64,000 nucleotides of DNA. Source: Forficula auricularia. Lineage: Eukaryota; Arthropoda; Insecta; Dermaptera; Forficulidae. The position numbers were made by a program, and so were the translations under genes. The stretch spans positions 62,001-126,000 of the forward strand of contig JALMQS010000275.1 of the NCBI GenBank assembly GCA_024734495.1, written 5' to 3'. The notes under the pieces were generated by a model that worked only from the letters and a program-made list of their open reading frames with translations, ran no database searches and was not told where the DNA came from. Shown here piece after piece: positions 51,743-62,330 of this stretch (position 1 is its first letter; every line of letters starts with the position of its first letter).

Positions 51743-52278
51743 GATTAAACTACTAGGTAGATTTCACATAAATAAAACAAGTTGCTTCTTGTTCCTGCTG
51801 AAGATGGTTTAATAACCAGAAATATAAATAAATTTTTATAATTTTTCTAACTAATATAACAAAGAATAATTGACATATCAATGAGAATTGTTTTGACCAC
51901 GCTTATTTGAAAAATATATTTTATCACGAGACTACTGCGGATTATGCTATTGAAGTCTGTGGAGTCTTAAGTCTGGACCAAGAGAGAAAAAAAGATGTGA
52001 TCCACTTAGCTACAATCCAACGTCATTTCGCGTATAGCCCGCTAGACATTCGGGTGATCCAAATAAAAATTTATTTAAGATCATTATTTCAAGTTAGAAA
52101 TATATAAGTTCAAATATTATTTTCACTCAATATTTGACAAAAATTCGCTACAGTTGATTCGTGATTGAATCAAATGTAGAAAACATTCGGATTCAGAAAT
52201 ATAAATATATCTAGAGGAAAAACTCATGAAATATATTTGTTTTATTTATGTGAAATCTACCTAGTAGTAGTTTAATCA
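51743..52278. repeat. Foldback element with hammerhead-like module and shared tail
   Basis: Inverted arms GATTAAACTACTAGGTAGAT (51743-51780) and their complement to 52278 (a 3-bp indel). The module 51798-51826 reads CTGAAGA, extra T, GGTT-TAAT-AACC, A, GAAATATA. Just outside, 52293-52322 reads GGTTCACCTAGAACCGACAC then CAAATTC, the tail shared with 30559 and 58821. An interior 66-codon frame (51907-52107) has no recognised homology. Confidence 0.75.
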
Positions 52279-52322
52279 ATTTTTATTTAAAATGGTTCAC
52301 CTAGAACCGACACCAAATTCTT

Positions 52323-54547
52323 TCAAAAGTAAGGTTATTTTCTGTCTGATTGTCTGTTTATCAACTCACGATTAATCAAGAATGTCGTGAAAAGTTTATT
52401 CTAGTGTCAAGTAGTGTAATTTTTCAAAAAGAACTAATATATTTTGTGATTTCCAGTTCCAAACTTTATGTTTAAAAAATGCAGAAAATCAGAAAAAATC
52501 GTTATTTCGAAGTTATATCACGGTTGTAGCTAACAAGCTAAAATATTTAACACAATTTTGTATTAATAAGTTATATCATTCTTCTAAGCTTCAAATTTCT
52601 ACTTTTAAATTATTTTTTGACAAAAAATTGCCAAATTTGAAAATTTTGCTAAGAGCGAGTATTTAAAGTTATCGCACTAATGTGGGCTAAATTCCAAATT
52701 ATTAGTTAAAGTCGTTCAATAGCTGTCCATGTAAGAATATAATTTTTTCACAATTTCATGTTATAAGTAATTCTTCAAGGCGAAAATTAGGTGAAGAAGT
52801 TATAAGCTTTTATGTTAAGTCACGTTGTTGATATTTTCAATATTTTTGAGGTTTTTTAGCGTTTTAGGATTCAGTACCCTATGTCCTTAAAGTTTTATAG
52901 AAAATATAAGAGAAAATATATAACTTGGACGGAGATAGTAGTGTTAAAAAAACTACAAAAATTATAGCTATTTATAATCGTAGTGGTAGTACAGCCTCAG
53001 CAGTGGCAGAAATTTTTCCCCAGCCCAAGACGCCTTCGGATCGAAGTTGAAAAAATTAAATCGGAATAAAATGGATGAACCCTTCGCAGAGCAAAAAACC
53101 TCTCTACGCCATACTGATTGAAAACAATATAAATAATTAAAGAATTAAATGAAAAAATCGACCCTCTTCATTTAAATATTAAATGATCAGGGTTGAGGTC
53201 AAATACAAAAAAAAATCAATAAAATTTCCAGCCAAGTTTTCTGGGAGTTTATTCTTTTATTTTTCCCTTAAGACATTGAATTTCAATAAAGTTGTCATAA
53301 TTATTTAATTTGAGTATCTATATGTTGGAATTGTAATTTTCATTTTACAATGTCCCAAAAAATGCCATTCATATATCCCCTTATTCATTTAACTCGAGAA
53401 AAATAAATGAAGAAAAATCCAGAAGAGTGTTTAATTACATTAGGTACGTATTTTAGGATTCCGTTTAAAAATTAAAAGTAAGCCTTATTGGTTACAGACT
53501 CTCTATCTCTCCGTCTGTCAGAGCATTTGTATCTCGAAAGCTAAATAAGATACAAACTTTTAATGTACAAGTTATACCTATTCACTTTACTCAAAATTAA
53601 AAATGATATTAAAATGTTATGTTTATTTTGGAAAGGGTCAAATTTTTGTGGGGTCAAAAATATTTTTTTATCATTAATATTATTATTATTATTGAGAGTG
53701 AGGCATCCTTGTAAAGATCTTTTTTAAGATGAATTAAGTTTATTTATTTTTTTAATTAATTTCAATTAAAAATAACTGGGCGAGAGAGTTCCAAAGGAGT
53801 CATTTTTAAGGGATTCTTAAGCCAAAACAATTTTAAATAAATTAAAATTCCGAAAAATTCTTGAAATTAGTTCATTCTCTTCTTATGGATATGTCATGTT
53901 TTTGGAGGGTATAATCCGAGGGGTGAACCGCGATTGGAATTGGATTGTACACCGTCTTTGGAATTACTTTGGAATTCATTAGATAATCTATTGTCATCTA
54001 TTTGCTTCTATAATACTTGGAAATGAAAGTGGAAGTGGAAGTAGGTGTACACGATTTTAGGTCGCGGTTCACCCCTCGGTATAATCATTTTTCTGCAACA
54101 TCCCGGCATCTGGATAAGCCAAAGTATTGAATTCACTGAGCGATGGGTCATTCAGCTAGTAATTTACTATATATAGGTACAGAACCCTCGGTATGCTCGT
54201 GTTGCACTTTGTCGGCTTATTGGTTATTTAATTCAACATTGATTATTATTATTTAACGATGATGATAGCTTTATCTAAAAAGTTGAAACATGGCACAGAT
54301 GTGTAGTTTATTAATACAAACATGTGAATAAAATTTCAGATCCTTAATTACAACCATTTGGTAGTTCTCGATTATTTTCTGATTTTTTAACAGGACATTC
54401 TTAATCTAAAAATCCAAAAACTAATATGCTCTTTGTTTTGGAAATATAAAGATTTATGCACTAGGACAAAATCTCTAACGGAGAGTAAAATATAGGGGGA
54501 TGAAGTTTAGAAATCACCCTCTCTATTTTTTATGGAACACATTTCAT
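52323..54547. other. Unassigned sequence with decayed dispersed repeats
   Basis: 52440-52590 (AATGCAGAAAATCAGAAAAA; ATATCACGGTTGTAGCTAAC) resembles 62480-62580 and, inverted, 43370-43600. 53890-54080 holds paired phrases GGGGTGAACCGCGATT / GTCGCGGTTCACCCCTCGG at its ends, a possible ~200-bp small inverted-end element. No coding gene seen. Confidence 0.45.
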
Positions 54548-54579
54548 GACGTTTCGAGAGTTAACTCCAGGCTCATCCA
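54548..54579 (-). ncRNA. Hammerhead-like module, truncated by hAT insertion nearby
   Basis: Minus strand: GGATGAGCCT, GGAG-TTAA-CTCT, C, GAAACGTC. The GATGA box sits before a short stem. A hAT MITE at 54590 begins ten bases away, splitting the host repeat. Confidence 0.38.
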
Positions 54580-54589
54580 TAGCCTAGGG

Positions 54590-54836
54590 CAGTGTTTCTC
54601 AAAGGGTGTTCCGCGGAACCCTGGGGTTCCATGAAAACTCACCAAGGGTTCCGGAAAAAAAAATTCACGGCAGGTGAAAAAATTTTAGCGTTCAAAAGTA
54701 AGGTGCAGTTTTGTATTAGTTTTGTGAATCCCATTCGCATAACAAAGTTTTAACTCGAATCACAAGATTGTCGGGTTCCACGCTTACCCTCCAAACAGAA
54801 AAGGGTTCCACATTCGAAAAAGTTTGAGGAACACTG
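54590..54836. mobile_element. hAT-type MITE with perfect 8-bp target duplication
   Basis: 247 bp. Ends CAGTGTTTCTCAAA and TTTGAGGAACACTG. GCCTAGGG lies directly on both sides (54582-54589 and 54837-54844). No coding sequence. Internal GGGTTCC/GGAACCC phrases recur. Its insertion into the hammerhead-bearing repeat at 54548 dates it as the younger element. Confidence 0.93.
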
Positions 54837-54844
54837 GCCTAGGG

Positions 54845-55660
54845 TGATCCTATGTTTTTGTAATTGGCCCTAAGACCTTCTGTTTGTGAGTTATTATAGA
54901 TATATTTTAATCCAGACAGAATTTAATTCTATCCATTTTAAGATATTTCACATCGCACCAACACCACAATCTCTATTAATCATTTTAAGATATTTTTTAA
55001 AAAAGTGAAAATTTTCGAGTGAATTTAATTTCTGCTCTCTCGGAGTTATAGAGGCTAAAATGTTATATGTTTAAAAATTAATTAATTATATATTTATTCT
55101 TTGAGTGGTTGAATCAAGAAACAACTCTCAAATTATCAAGCTGGTCTGTAAAGTTTTAAAATATGTATAATACATATTATTTTGAACAGTTATTTATAGA
55201 GAGCTTATAATTTTACATGGCTATTACTGTTTTTATGAAAGATTAAGCTACTTTTATTTTCTGAGTCAATGGTTGACCTTTATCGAAAAAGGGGACGATT
55301 GAAATGTCATTTTTCGGAGCGAAAGGCCAGGTTCACGTTAAGACAAGTGCATCGTCGAACCACGCTGAGCACGAGTACATTAAGGTTCGATTAACAAAAC
55401 ACGCACGTGGAGGTTCGCCTCGATAAAACTTTCTATCCGCATTAAACATCTGTCAAGCAAAACGGGGATATAAAACAGTATAAAACAGATACATAAAACA
55501 GTGCTTCTTTAACTTTTTATTGCCAGACCCCCTACGAGAATGACAATACTTTCTTATACATAATAAAAAATAAAATGGTATCTGTAATCGCAACTTCTTT
55601 GAAATCATACTACTAATATATCAGATGTCTTTTTTTTCAGAGACAGGCTGTTAGGTATAC
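54845..55660. other. Unassigned sequence
   Basis: AT-rich, with a GC-richer patch at 55310-55440 (AGGCCAGGTTCACGTTAAGA; ACACGCACGTGGAGGTTCGC) that was not recognised. Confidence 0.35.
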
Positions 55661-55666
55661 TATAGA

Positions 55667-55943
55667 ACTGAGTAAGGATTGAATGGAAGACATTCCTAGC
55701 ATAAATAAAAAGATGATTCCCGATAAAAGAAGATTTATCGGAAAATTTTTCTTTTTACACTTTTGAAGCGATGTTTCGGAGGATTTGCCCTCCTTCTTCA
55801 TTGACCCTTTTGAACCCTGAAAAAGAAAGGAAGGTGCTCCGAAATTTCGGTTCAAAGGTGTTAAACGAAAAATTTCCCAATTAATCTTCTTTTATTGGGA
55901 ATCATCTTTTATTCTTCCTTCCATTAAATCCTCACTTTCATAC
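55667..55943. repeat. Foldback with two opposed hammerhead-like modules
   Basis: Palindrome from GTAAGGATTGAATGGAAGA (55667) to its inverse near 55943, including GATGATTCCCGATAAAAGAA and its complement. Two modules face away from each other: 55770-55800 (minus; TGAAGAAGGAGG...CCTCCGAAACATC) and 55817-55850 (plus; CTGAAAA...GCTCCGAAATTTC). Around the plus copy CCTTTTGAACC and GGTTCAAAGG pair over 10 bp (one bulged T). Confidence 0.78.
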
Positions 55944-56413
55944 TACTAATTTTTGGAATCTATCTATTATTTTATCCAATCTTATTAAACAAGGAAAAAT
56001 TGTTTGTATATTTTGTATGTTCGGACTAACTCGAAAACCCCTTAATCTTTTTTGATAAAAATTTTTTATTAACCATATTCAGGAGTAAAAAACTAACCAG
56101 CTCTCAGCTTTGAGAAAACTGATTTTGATAGGTTTATCATTAATTAAACTAATCATTAAGAGGTTGGAATAAACAAAAGCAATATCTGTGATTCATAATT
56201 TATTAAGTATGTGTTTTTGAAACAAAATAAGTGGGTGTAAATTCAAAACAAAGCAAGTGGTTAAATAAATAAACAATAATTATTTAAAAATAATATCGAT
56301 TAAAGAATCATATTTACTTAGGATATGACCGAATGGACATTGCTCCCGAGATCATAGAAAAATACTCGAAGTGAGCTAGAATTAAATAAAATCGAAATAA
56401 AAGTTTTTTTTAT
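55944..56413. other. Unassigned AT-rich sequence
   Basis: No feature recognised. Confidence 0.4.
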
Positions 56414-56459
56414 CAACGTTTCGACAAGTGAATTGCAAATCAAACGTAGATTCTTCACC
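56414..56459 (-). ncRNA. Weak hammerhead-like motif
   Basis: Minus strand has GGTGAAGAATC ... CTTGTCGAAACGTTG. The GAAACGTT box is intact, but the first box is TGAAGA without the leading C and stem II is poorly formed. A degraded relative of the other modules. Confidence 0.3.
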
Positions 56460-56624
56460 TTGAAGAGTCAGCTTTCAACAGAAGTTTGATATATAGTGAG
56501 ATTGGATTTATCCAACTTGCGGTTGCAGCTTGTCTAAGCAAGTTACATATTGATATCTTAAGAAATGTATTATTTTACGATGAAATAGACATTTCTATTC
56601 TCATAAAATAATTATCGAACATCG

Positions 56625-56818
56625 TCGATCTATCAAGAACCCCAAAACACATAGAATCAACAAACACCATAAAATTAGGTCCAAAACCTAAATATTGTCA
56701 GGCACTCTTAAACAAAAATCGGCTAGGAGATATACAATTGCTCAATGTTCCAAACTATACAGATATTGATGAATTACAGGATCGAAATGGATCATGGTCT
56801 TTGAAACCCATGAAATAA
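56625..56818 (+). pseudogene. Coding-like relic, unidentified
   Basis: An open plus frame of about 64 codons runs to the stop at 56816-56818, with segments LSRTPKHIESTNTIKLGPKP, CQALLNKNRLGDIQLLNVPN and DRNGSWSLKPMK. Codon composition is more protein-like than the surroundings. It has no ATG and a stop lies just upstream. Possibly the last part of a transposon ORF; I do not recognise it. Confidence 0.3.
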
Positions 56819-57908
56819 GAGTAAAGAAAAAAGCTTCAAGTTCTCATAAATAATTCAAGTTTCTGTGTTTTTTTCATTTAATAAGATACTGAACTAAGAA
56901 CAATAAAAAAAGATGATCACTTGTACGAAAGACAATGATTACCAGGCGGCAGGATATTAGGTTCGCTCAAAAATATTCATTTTTTGCGTACCCATATTTA
57001 GAAATATCTGAAATGTAAAATAATTTTTAGACATACTTCTGTTGTCGTTCTGTAACTGTCGGGAATCCGATAACCACGATTACACGAGAATTGAAGTTGG
57101 AGGGAAGTTTGTACTGATTAAAAATTTTAAATTCTAAAACGAAGAATAAATTAGATTTTGAACTTTCTAACTTCAGAACTTCTGAATGAGAAATGAAAAA
57201 AAGAAATACAATCATTATATGGGTTATTTAATACCATTGGCCTCCGTAGTGAAGAGGCACAACGCTCCTCCCTTAGACCCAATAAAAATATAAAATATAT
57301 TATAAATATCTTATGTATGTTTATTGTTTATGTTGGATGCAATACCTAACTTAATCTTATAATCAAATTGTTATAAAATAATAAATAAATAAAAATGTAT
57401 TGATGTAATTATTTGCCTCCAAGTTTTGCCCCTTGATAATTTTTTTTCCTGTCAAAGAAACCCTTAAATGGTTGTAGCTAATCTGGATATCGTCGCCTTA
57501 GAGAGTAATTCTGCTAACTCACAACAAGGAAATTTTACAGGGCTGAGAAAAAACACAAAATTTAATATTGTTGTAATGGAAAGAAACTATTTTTCACATT
57601 TTTGTTCCTACAACTTTCGATCATAATTTTAAGTAGCAGTTTTACTTGGACGATGCTGCATCTCTTTTTCTTTCGAACCATATTAATATGTCATATATGA
57701 TAAAAAAATGGAGTTAGCAGGTTAACGGTCTAACCCGACGATACATGTTTGTATTGTAATAATAAATTGTATCTTTGTGGTAAGCTTCTGCTTTTATACC
57801 TCTAATTAGTCCCTGACAAAGATGTTGCCAAAAGTCCAAAATTTGCTGAGAGCGTATCGAGCCTTCGAAAAATTATCACCTTTTCACAATAATTGTTTTT
57901 TTGTTAAA
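56819..57908. other. Unassigned AT-rich sequence
   Basis: 57050-57180 (TCGTTCTGTAACTGTCGGGA) resembles phrases near 48640 and 53490 and may be decayed repeat. No genes seen. Confidence 0.35.
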
Positions 57909-57940
57909 TAACGTTTCAGCTCCCAGTTATGAAGTCATCA
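57909..57940 (-). ncRNA. Weak hammerhead-like motif
   Basis: Minus strand TGATGA, CTTC-loop-GGAG, CT, GAAACGTT. The stem includes a wobble pair and the leading C of the first box is absent. Confidence 0.3.
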
Positions 57941-58699
57941 TAAAAAAGTTTCTTTTGTTGAAACAATAGAATAGGGTAATATGAATATAGCAGATTCTAA
58001 TAGGTAATAGATTATTTATTGAATTTTCTAATTGGTTCCTAAATTTCATTTTATTTATCTATAATCGAGTATTGAAAGGATTAATTGACATTTTAGATAA
58101 CGAATGGGAATGATTTCTCTCGACAAAAGTAGAACAGTTTTTGTCTATTTCAATGAAGGTGACATTATCTGAGGCTGACGTGTGTTTGTTTAAAAGTAGC
58201 GTATTGAAAGGAGTGGGTGGATTCTGGGCGATAAGATTTCTACAATCATTTTTATAAGTAATGATGACACAATTAAATCATCCTAAGTTAAATATAAGAA
58301 TGATCAGAGGTAAAAAAAAAATTATTGATTCTTTTAGTTCGAGGTTAATAGTTGAAGAAAAAAGAGAAGAGGAGTGTTAATTGTATCAATAAATACATAG
58401 GTAATTTTTTTTTTTAATTTTATCTGGATTATTTCATCAAGAAAGTTCAAAATCTAAACAATTTTTTGGGAAATATAAAAATTATGGCACTAGAACGAAA
58501 TTTTTTAGAGCTTCCTTTATAAATTACCAAGGGAAAACAAAAATTAAAAGATGTAGGTTCACTAAACTTGACTTCCACCTCCAAATCTTCCTAACAATGT
58601 CCCCCTTTCAAATTAGTCCTCCGTAAATGTATTCATAAGTCTCATGTTGTTTTTGATCTTAGAAATATGGATAGTTTTTAGCTACATGACTATTATTCA
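57941..58699. other. Unassigned AT-rich sequence
   Basis: No feature recognised. Confidence 0.4.
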
Positions 58700-58851
58700 A
58701 AATTATTGGATAAAAATACTTGGTAGGTTTCACATTAAGATATAAAAAATAAAACGAATTTATTTTTTTATATCTTAATGTGAAACCTACCAAGTATTTT
58801 TATCCAATAATTTTAAAAAATGTTTCACCAAGTACCAACACCAAATTCCTT
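58700..58851. repeat. Perfect short palindrome plus shared tail
   Basis: Arms 58700-58752 and about 58760-58813 (TTGGATAAAAATACTTGGTA then GGTTTCACATTAAG) are perfect complements around a ~6-base centre. The tail TGTTTCACCAAGTACCAACA then CCAAATTCC (58821-58851) is shared with 30559 and 52293. No hammerhead module in this copy. Confidence 0.8.
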
Positions 58852-59099
58852 AAAAACTATTATTCAAAAGTCTCCTCACAATGTTTCGATCAAGATATAA
58901 AAATACACATCACAGAAATTGAGATACTTGATACTTGTTAAGTACAATAATTCAAAAAAAAATAAAAAATTGTTTTTGAGAACATTAATAAAAAACAACA
59001 ACCTTCTAAAGGGTACAAGAAGTATGTCGATTTTGACCAAAAGCTTTAATCATGCCGTCACTGGCTGATTTCTAGCTTAAGTTTCAAATTTCGTTGCCC

Positions 59100-59835
59100 T
59101 ATGACTTATTGATGCTGATGATCACTCACTCACCCCACCCCCATTTCACCCCGTGCACCCCATACCCTAACCCACCCCCCACTACATTCCACCCCCGCAC
59201 CCACTTTTTGCATTTCTAGCCTTCTAGTGACCCACAGATTATGTATACAAAATTTGGTTGAGTTTGGACCAAGAGCAAGAATTTTCATTTTTTGACCCTC
59301 CCACCCCCATTTTGGGTGGTTAGTTTTTGCATTTCTAGCTCTCTAGAGGCCCACAGATTATGTATAAAAATTTGGTTGAGTTTGCTCCAAAGGCAAAAAT
59401 TTACATTTTTTTCATCCTCCCCACCCTTTTTAGGTGTTTTTTGGGGGGAATTTTTTTAAACAAAAGTTGTCAGAAATCACATCCCCTATAACTTTGCTTA
59501 TAATAAAATTTGCCGTAGGGTTAGTAGTTTAGGAGTTATTTGATAATTTTCATTCGTGCTCTTCCCAAACCCCCTTTTAGGGTCAAAATATCAAAACGTT
59601 ATATAGCTATAAACGTAAGTTAGAAAGACATCTGACGCAAATATGAAGTTTCATCATAATCCCTTCAGCCGTTTTTACGTGAATCGTGAGCAACTTTTCG
59701 CGGAAACCACAGAAACATACAGACAGACAGACATACAGGAATTTTGTTGAGCGTGTTTTCGTTCATAGCTTTGCTTGAAACTTGTGCAACCAAAATTTGG
59801 CGTGATTTGGACCAATGTACAGACAAAATCTTAAT
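59100..59835 (+). repeat. Dispersed element with C-rich start and internal ~119-bp duplication
   Basis: C-rich block 59125-59205, then two imperfect direct units starting CCCACAGATTATGTATA at 59231 and 59350. Further on come AAACATACAGACAGACAGAC and the end GTGAGCAACTTTTC ... AATTTTATATATAGAT. The first border matches, in inverse, that of the G-rich array at 26996. Related phrases occur at 17571-17720. Confidence 0.6.
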
Positions 59836-61089
59836 TTTATATATAGATAAATACCTACAATTATTTTATGAGAAACAATAATATTTAAAATGGTTCAAAT
59901 ACAAAATCTATTTCAATCTTTAAAATGTTCTCATTTTAAGTACCTACATGATCATATTCAGTCTCATAAAATGTTTTTACTTGACCACTAGCCTCCTCTC
60001 GAATTTTTCTTATAATATCTCTTCCACTTCTCTGAAAATCCCATTTTATTATCAATTAATTGACATTGTTAATTATACTAGTCATAAAAATTATTTTTAT
60101 TTAAATGAAAAATAAAAGATTGACAACCCGATCCCCCGGTGTGATTAGAATTCAACTTTTATTCTCATTAGCAATACACAGGGGTTGACAAGCATAGGGG
60201 TGCTCGCGCTTGTCAATCTTTATTTCGCTTAAAAATTATTTTTGTTATATGATTCGCGTCCGTCGTTTTTCAAATATCAATAAATGAGAAATTTTTAAAA
60301 TAATTTAGAAAATTTTGAGATCTTAAAGAGAACGTCGGATCACTGAATAACTTGACGTCTGCCTTATTTTGAAATACTCATAACGGGAAGTTCTGAAGAA
60401 TTCTAGCCTAAATTCTAAAATGCTTTCTACATTAGAAATACGAAGATTTTGGTACTAGAACTTACTTTCTATGGCACTAATTAATAGTGTATCAAAATTA
60501 ATTGTTTTACATTTTTATTGAAATAATTATGACAGGTTCAATTCCCCATATTCTCTGGCCTCTATTTTGGTAGTAGCATACTTAAGAATACGAAAAAATA
60601 AAGTTTACTTTTCAGGTGTGAATCAGTTTTAAGATGAGCTTCTCAATATTATTTCTCATTTTTTCGGAATCTAATTATTTTTCTACTCATAGTCAAATAG
60701 ATATTCGAAATTATGATAAGGTTTAATGCAAATCCTTCTATATAAATAAAATTCTTCTTATATAAGAACGATAGCAGAATTAAGCAAATAAAGTATAAAA
60801 TAGCAAATATTAGCAAAATAGATAACTTTATCGAATCATTTACTTTATTCGATTATTTAATATTCTCTCAATAACTCCTTTTTTAATTACTTACTACGTT
60901 CCCTTGCCATACTTGCCGACCTATTGAATTCTCTCAAAAATTTTCAATTATTTTTGTCTATCGTAGTTTTTTTTCTTCTTCCTTCAGTTAAAACCTTTAT
61001 TTTAATATTATTTTTAATTTAAAATTCTGATAAAAAGGTCGATTTTTATTTGAGAGCCGTTTTCAAATTAAAAAAATACAAATATATAT
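59836..61089. other. Unassigned AT-rich sequence
   Basis: A small inverted pair TTGACAACCCGATCCCCC / GGGGTTGACAAGC lies near 60120-60215. No gene recognised. Confidence 0.35.
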
Positions 61090-61200
61090 AGAATTCGCCC
61101 ACTGTACCCCCCCCCCCTCACCCCGCTTGACCCCACCCCCGAAACCTCGCCCTACCCCCGGATCCCCAACCACTGCACCCCACCTCCTGCACCTGTTTTG
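61090..61200. repeat. C-rich tract
   Basis: About 110 bp of CCCCACCCC-type sequence, similar in character to 59125-59205 and to the reverse complement of 27000-27430. Probably a remnant of the same element family. Confidence 0.5.
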
Positions 61201-61390
61201 ATTCAACCATATGATTCATTTTTATTCATCCAATTGTTAATAAATAAAACCTATCAAAATGTGTTGTTTTTTCAGAAAATTGAGACCTGCTAATGCGAAA
61301 TATATTTTTAAATAAATTCTTGATTATTTTTTATTCTATTAAATAAATAAAATTCTTTATAAAAACAATTATAAAACGTTTATTAATATT

Positions 61391-61765
61391 TCTAACGTTT
61401 AGGTTGAACAAAATATGTTTTAAACCACAATCACAATACTTCTTCAAGGCCTTTGAGAATAAAGGATTTACCCGACCCATTGTCTGCCTGAGCACAAAAG
61501 GAAAAGGGAAACTTTTTTTAACCCTAAGAATGGGATTTGTCTACCTGAGAATAATTAATTTGATTACGAAAAAATCCATCAAAAACAATTTTCTCGAAGA
61601 TGAGACCGTGACAGATCGAATTGTCACCCCAAAAACCCCCTAACTCGTGAATTTCATCAAAATCGGTAGAGTCGTTTTCAAAATAGAACCAAGATACAAA
61701 CAAATATATATACAAACAAATATAGAAACAAATAAATATACAATTTTTGCTCGTTTAATAAGAGT
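61391..61765 (+). repeat. Dispersed repeat with AAACAAATATATACAAAC tail
   Basis: Contains TCATCAAAATCGGTAGAGTC then TTTTCAAAATAGAACCAAGA, a (AAACAAATAT)n-like stretch at 61695-61735 and the end TTTTTGCTCGTTTAATAAGA. This end type is common in arthropod non-autonomous elements; I cannot assign the superfamily. The 79-codon frame inside is not considered a gene. Confidence 0.5.
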
Positions 61766-61964
61766 AGATAAAATTTTGAAACATGAAGAAAAATCATTTT
61801 CGAGCATGATGTTTTTCAGTGTGTCTGGATCTCAATACAAAAACCAATTTGCATTCAGCTCTGTCTCGAAACCGGCTCGCATCTCTGGAGAGAGGTCTCC
61901 AAGCATTTTCTTGTCACATTGGATGCAATTCTCTAGAGAGCAATTCAACTAATTAGGAGACCCG

Positions 61965-62330
61965 GCCATATCTCACTCACTCGATTTCCTGGTTCACCTT
62001 AGAACCGTTTCACCCCATGTCTTGTGTACTAGTGAACTATATCATGGTGTTTGTTCTGTTGAGTTAAAGTTAATAATCCCTACTAAAGCCTAATTTGTAA
62101 GAAACACGCCATTTTCGAAAGCTAAATACTCCTTCGCTGTCAAATCGGATAAATATCGAATCAACGCATTCGCCGAATAGTTTATCCCTATGATCTCTAG
62201 AAATTTCAACTCTCTTCCTGCTACTGTCTTTTTGTCTTTTCCGCTGCCTATAACCTCCAGGTATTTAAGACACGGATCAACAGATACCTTCACCTCCAAC
62301 CCAGCTAATAAAATCTATTTTTCTTTTCAC
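61965..62330 (-). repeat. Dispersed element X, copy 3 with longest coding remnant
   Basis: Minus-strand frame 62299-62090 (69 codons) reads KVSVDPCLKYLEVIGSGKDK then REVLK-like LKFLEIIGINYSANALIRYL and LTAKEYLAFENGVFL before a stop. Parallel but broken frames occur at 2900 and 5225. The end near 61965 (CTCACTCGATTTCCTGG inverse) matches the other copies. The family is unknown. Confidence 0.55.

Noticed and set aside
59231..59468. 119-bp spacing of two units here, equal to the satellite period at 36-41 kb
   Set aside because: The sequences are unrelated; with only two units the equal period is most likely coincidence.
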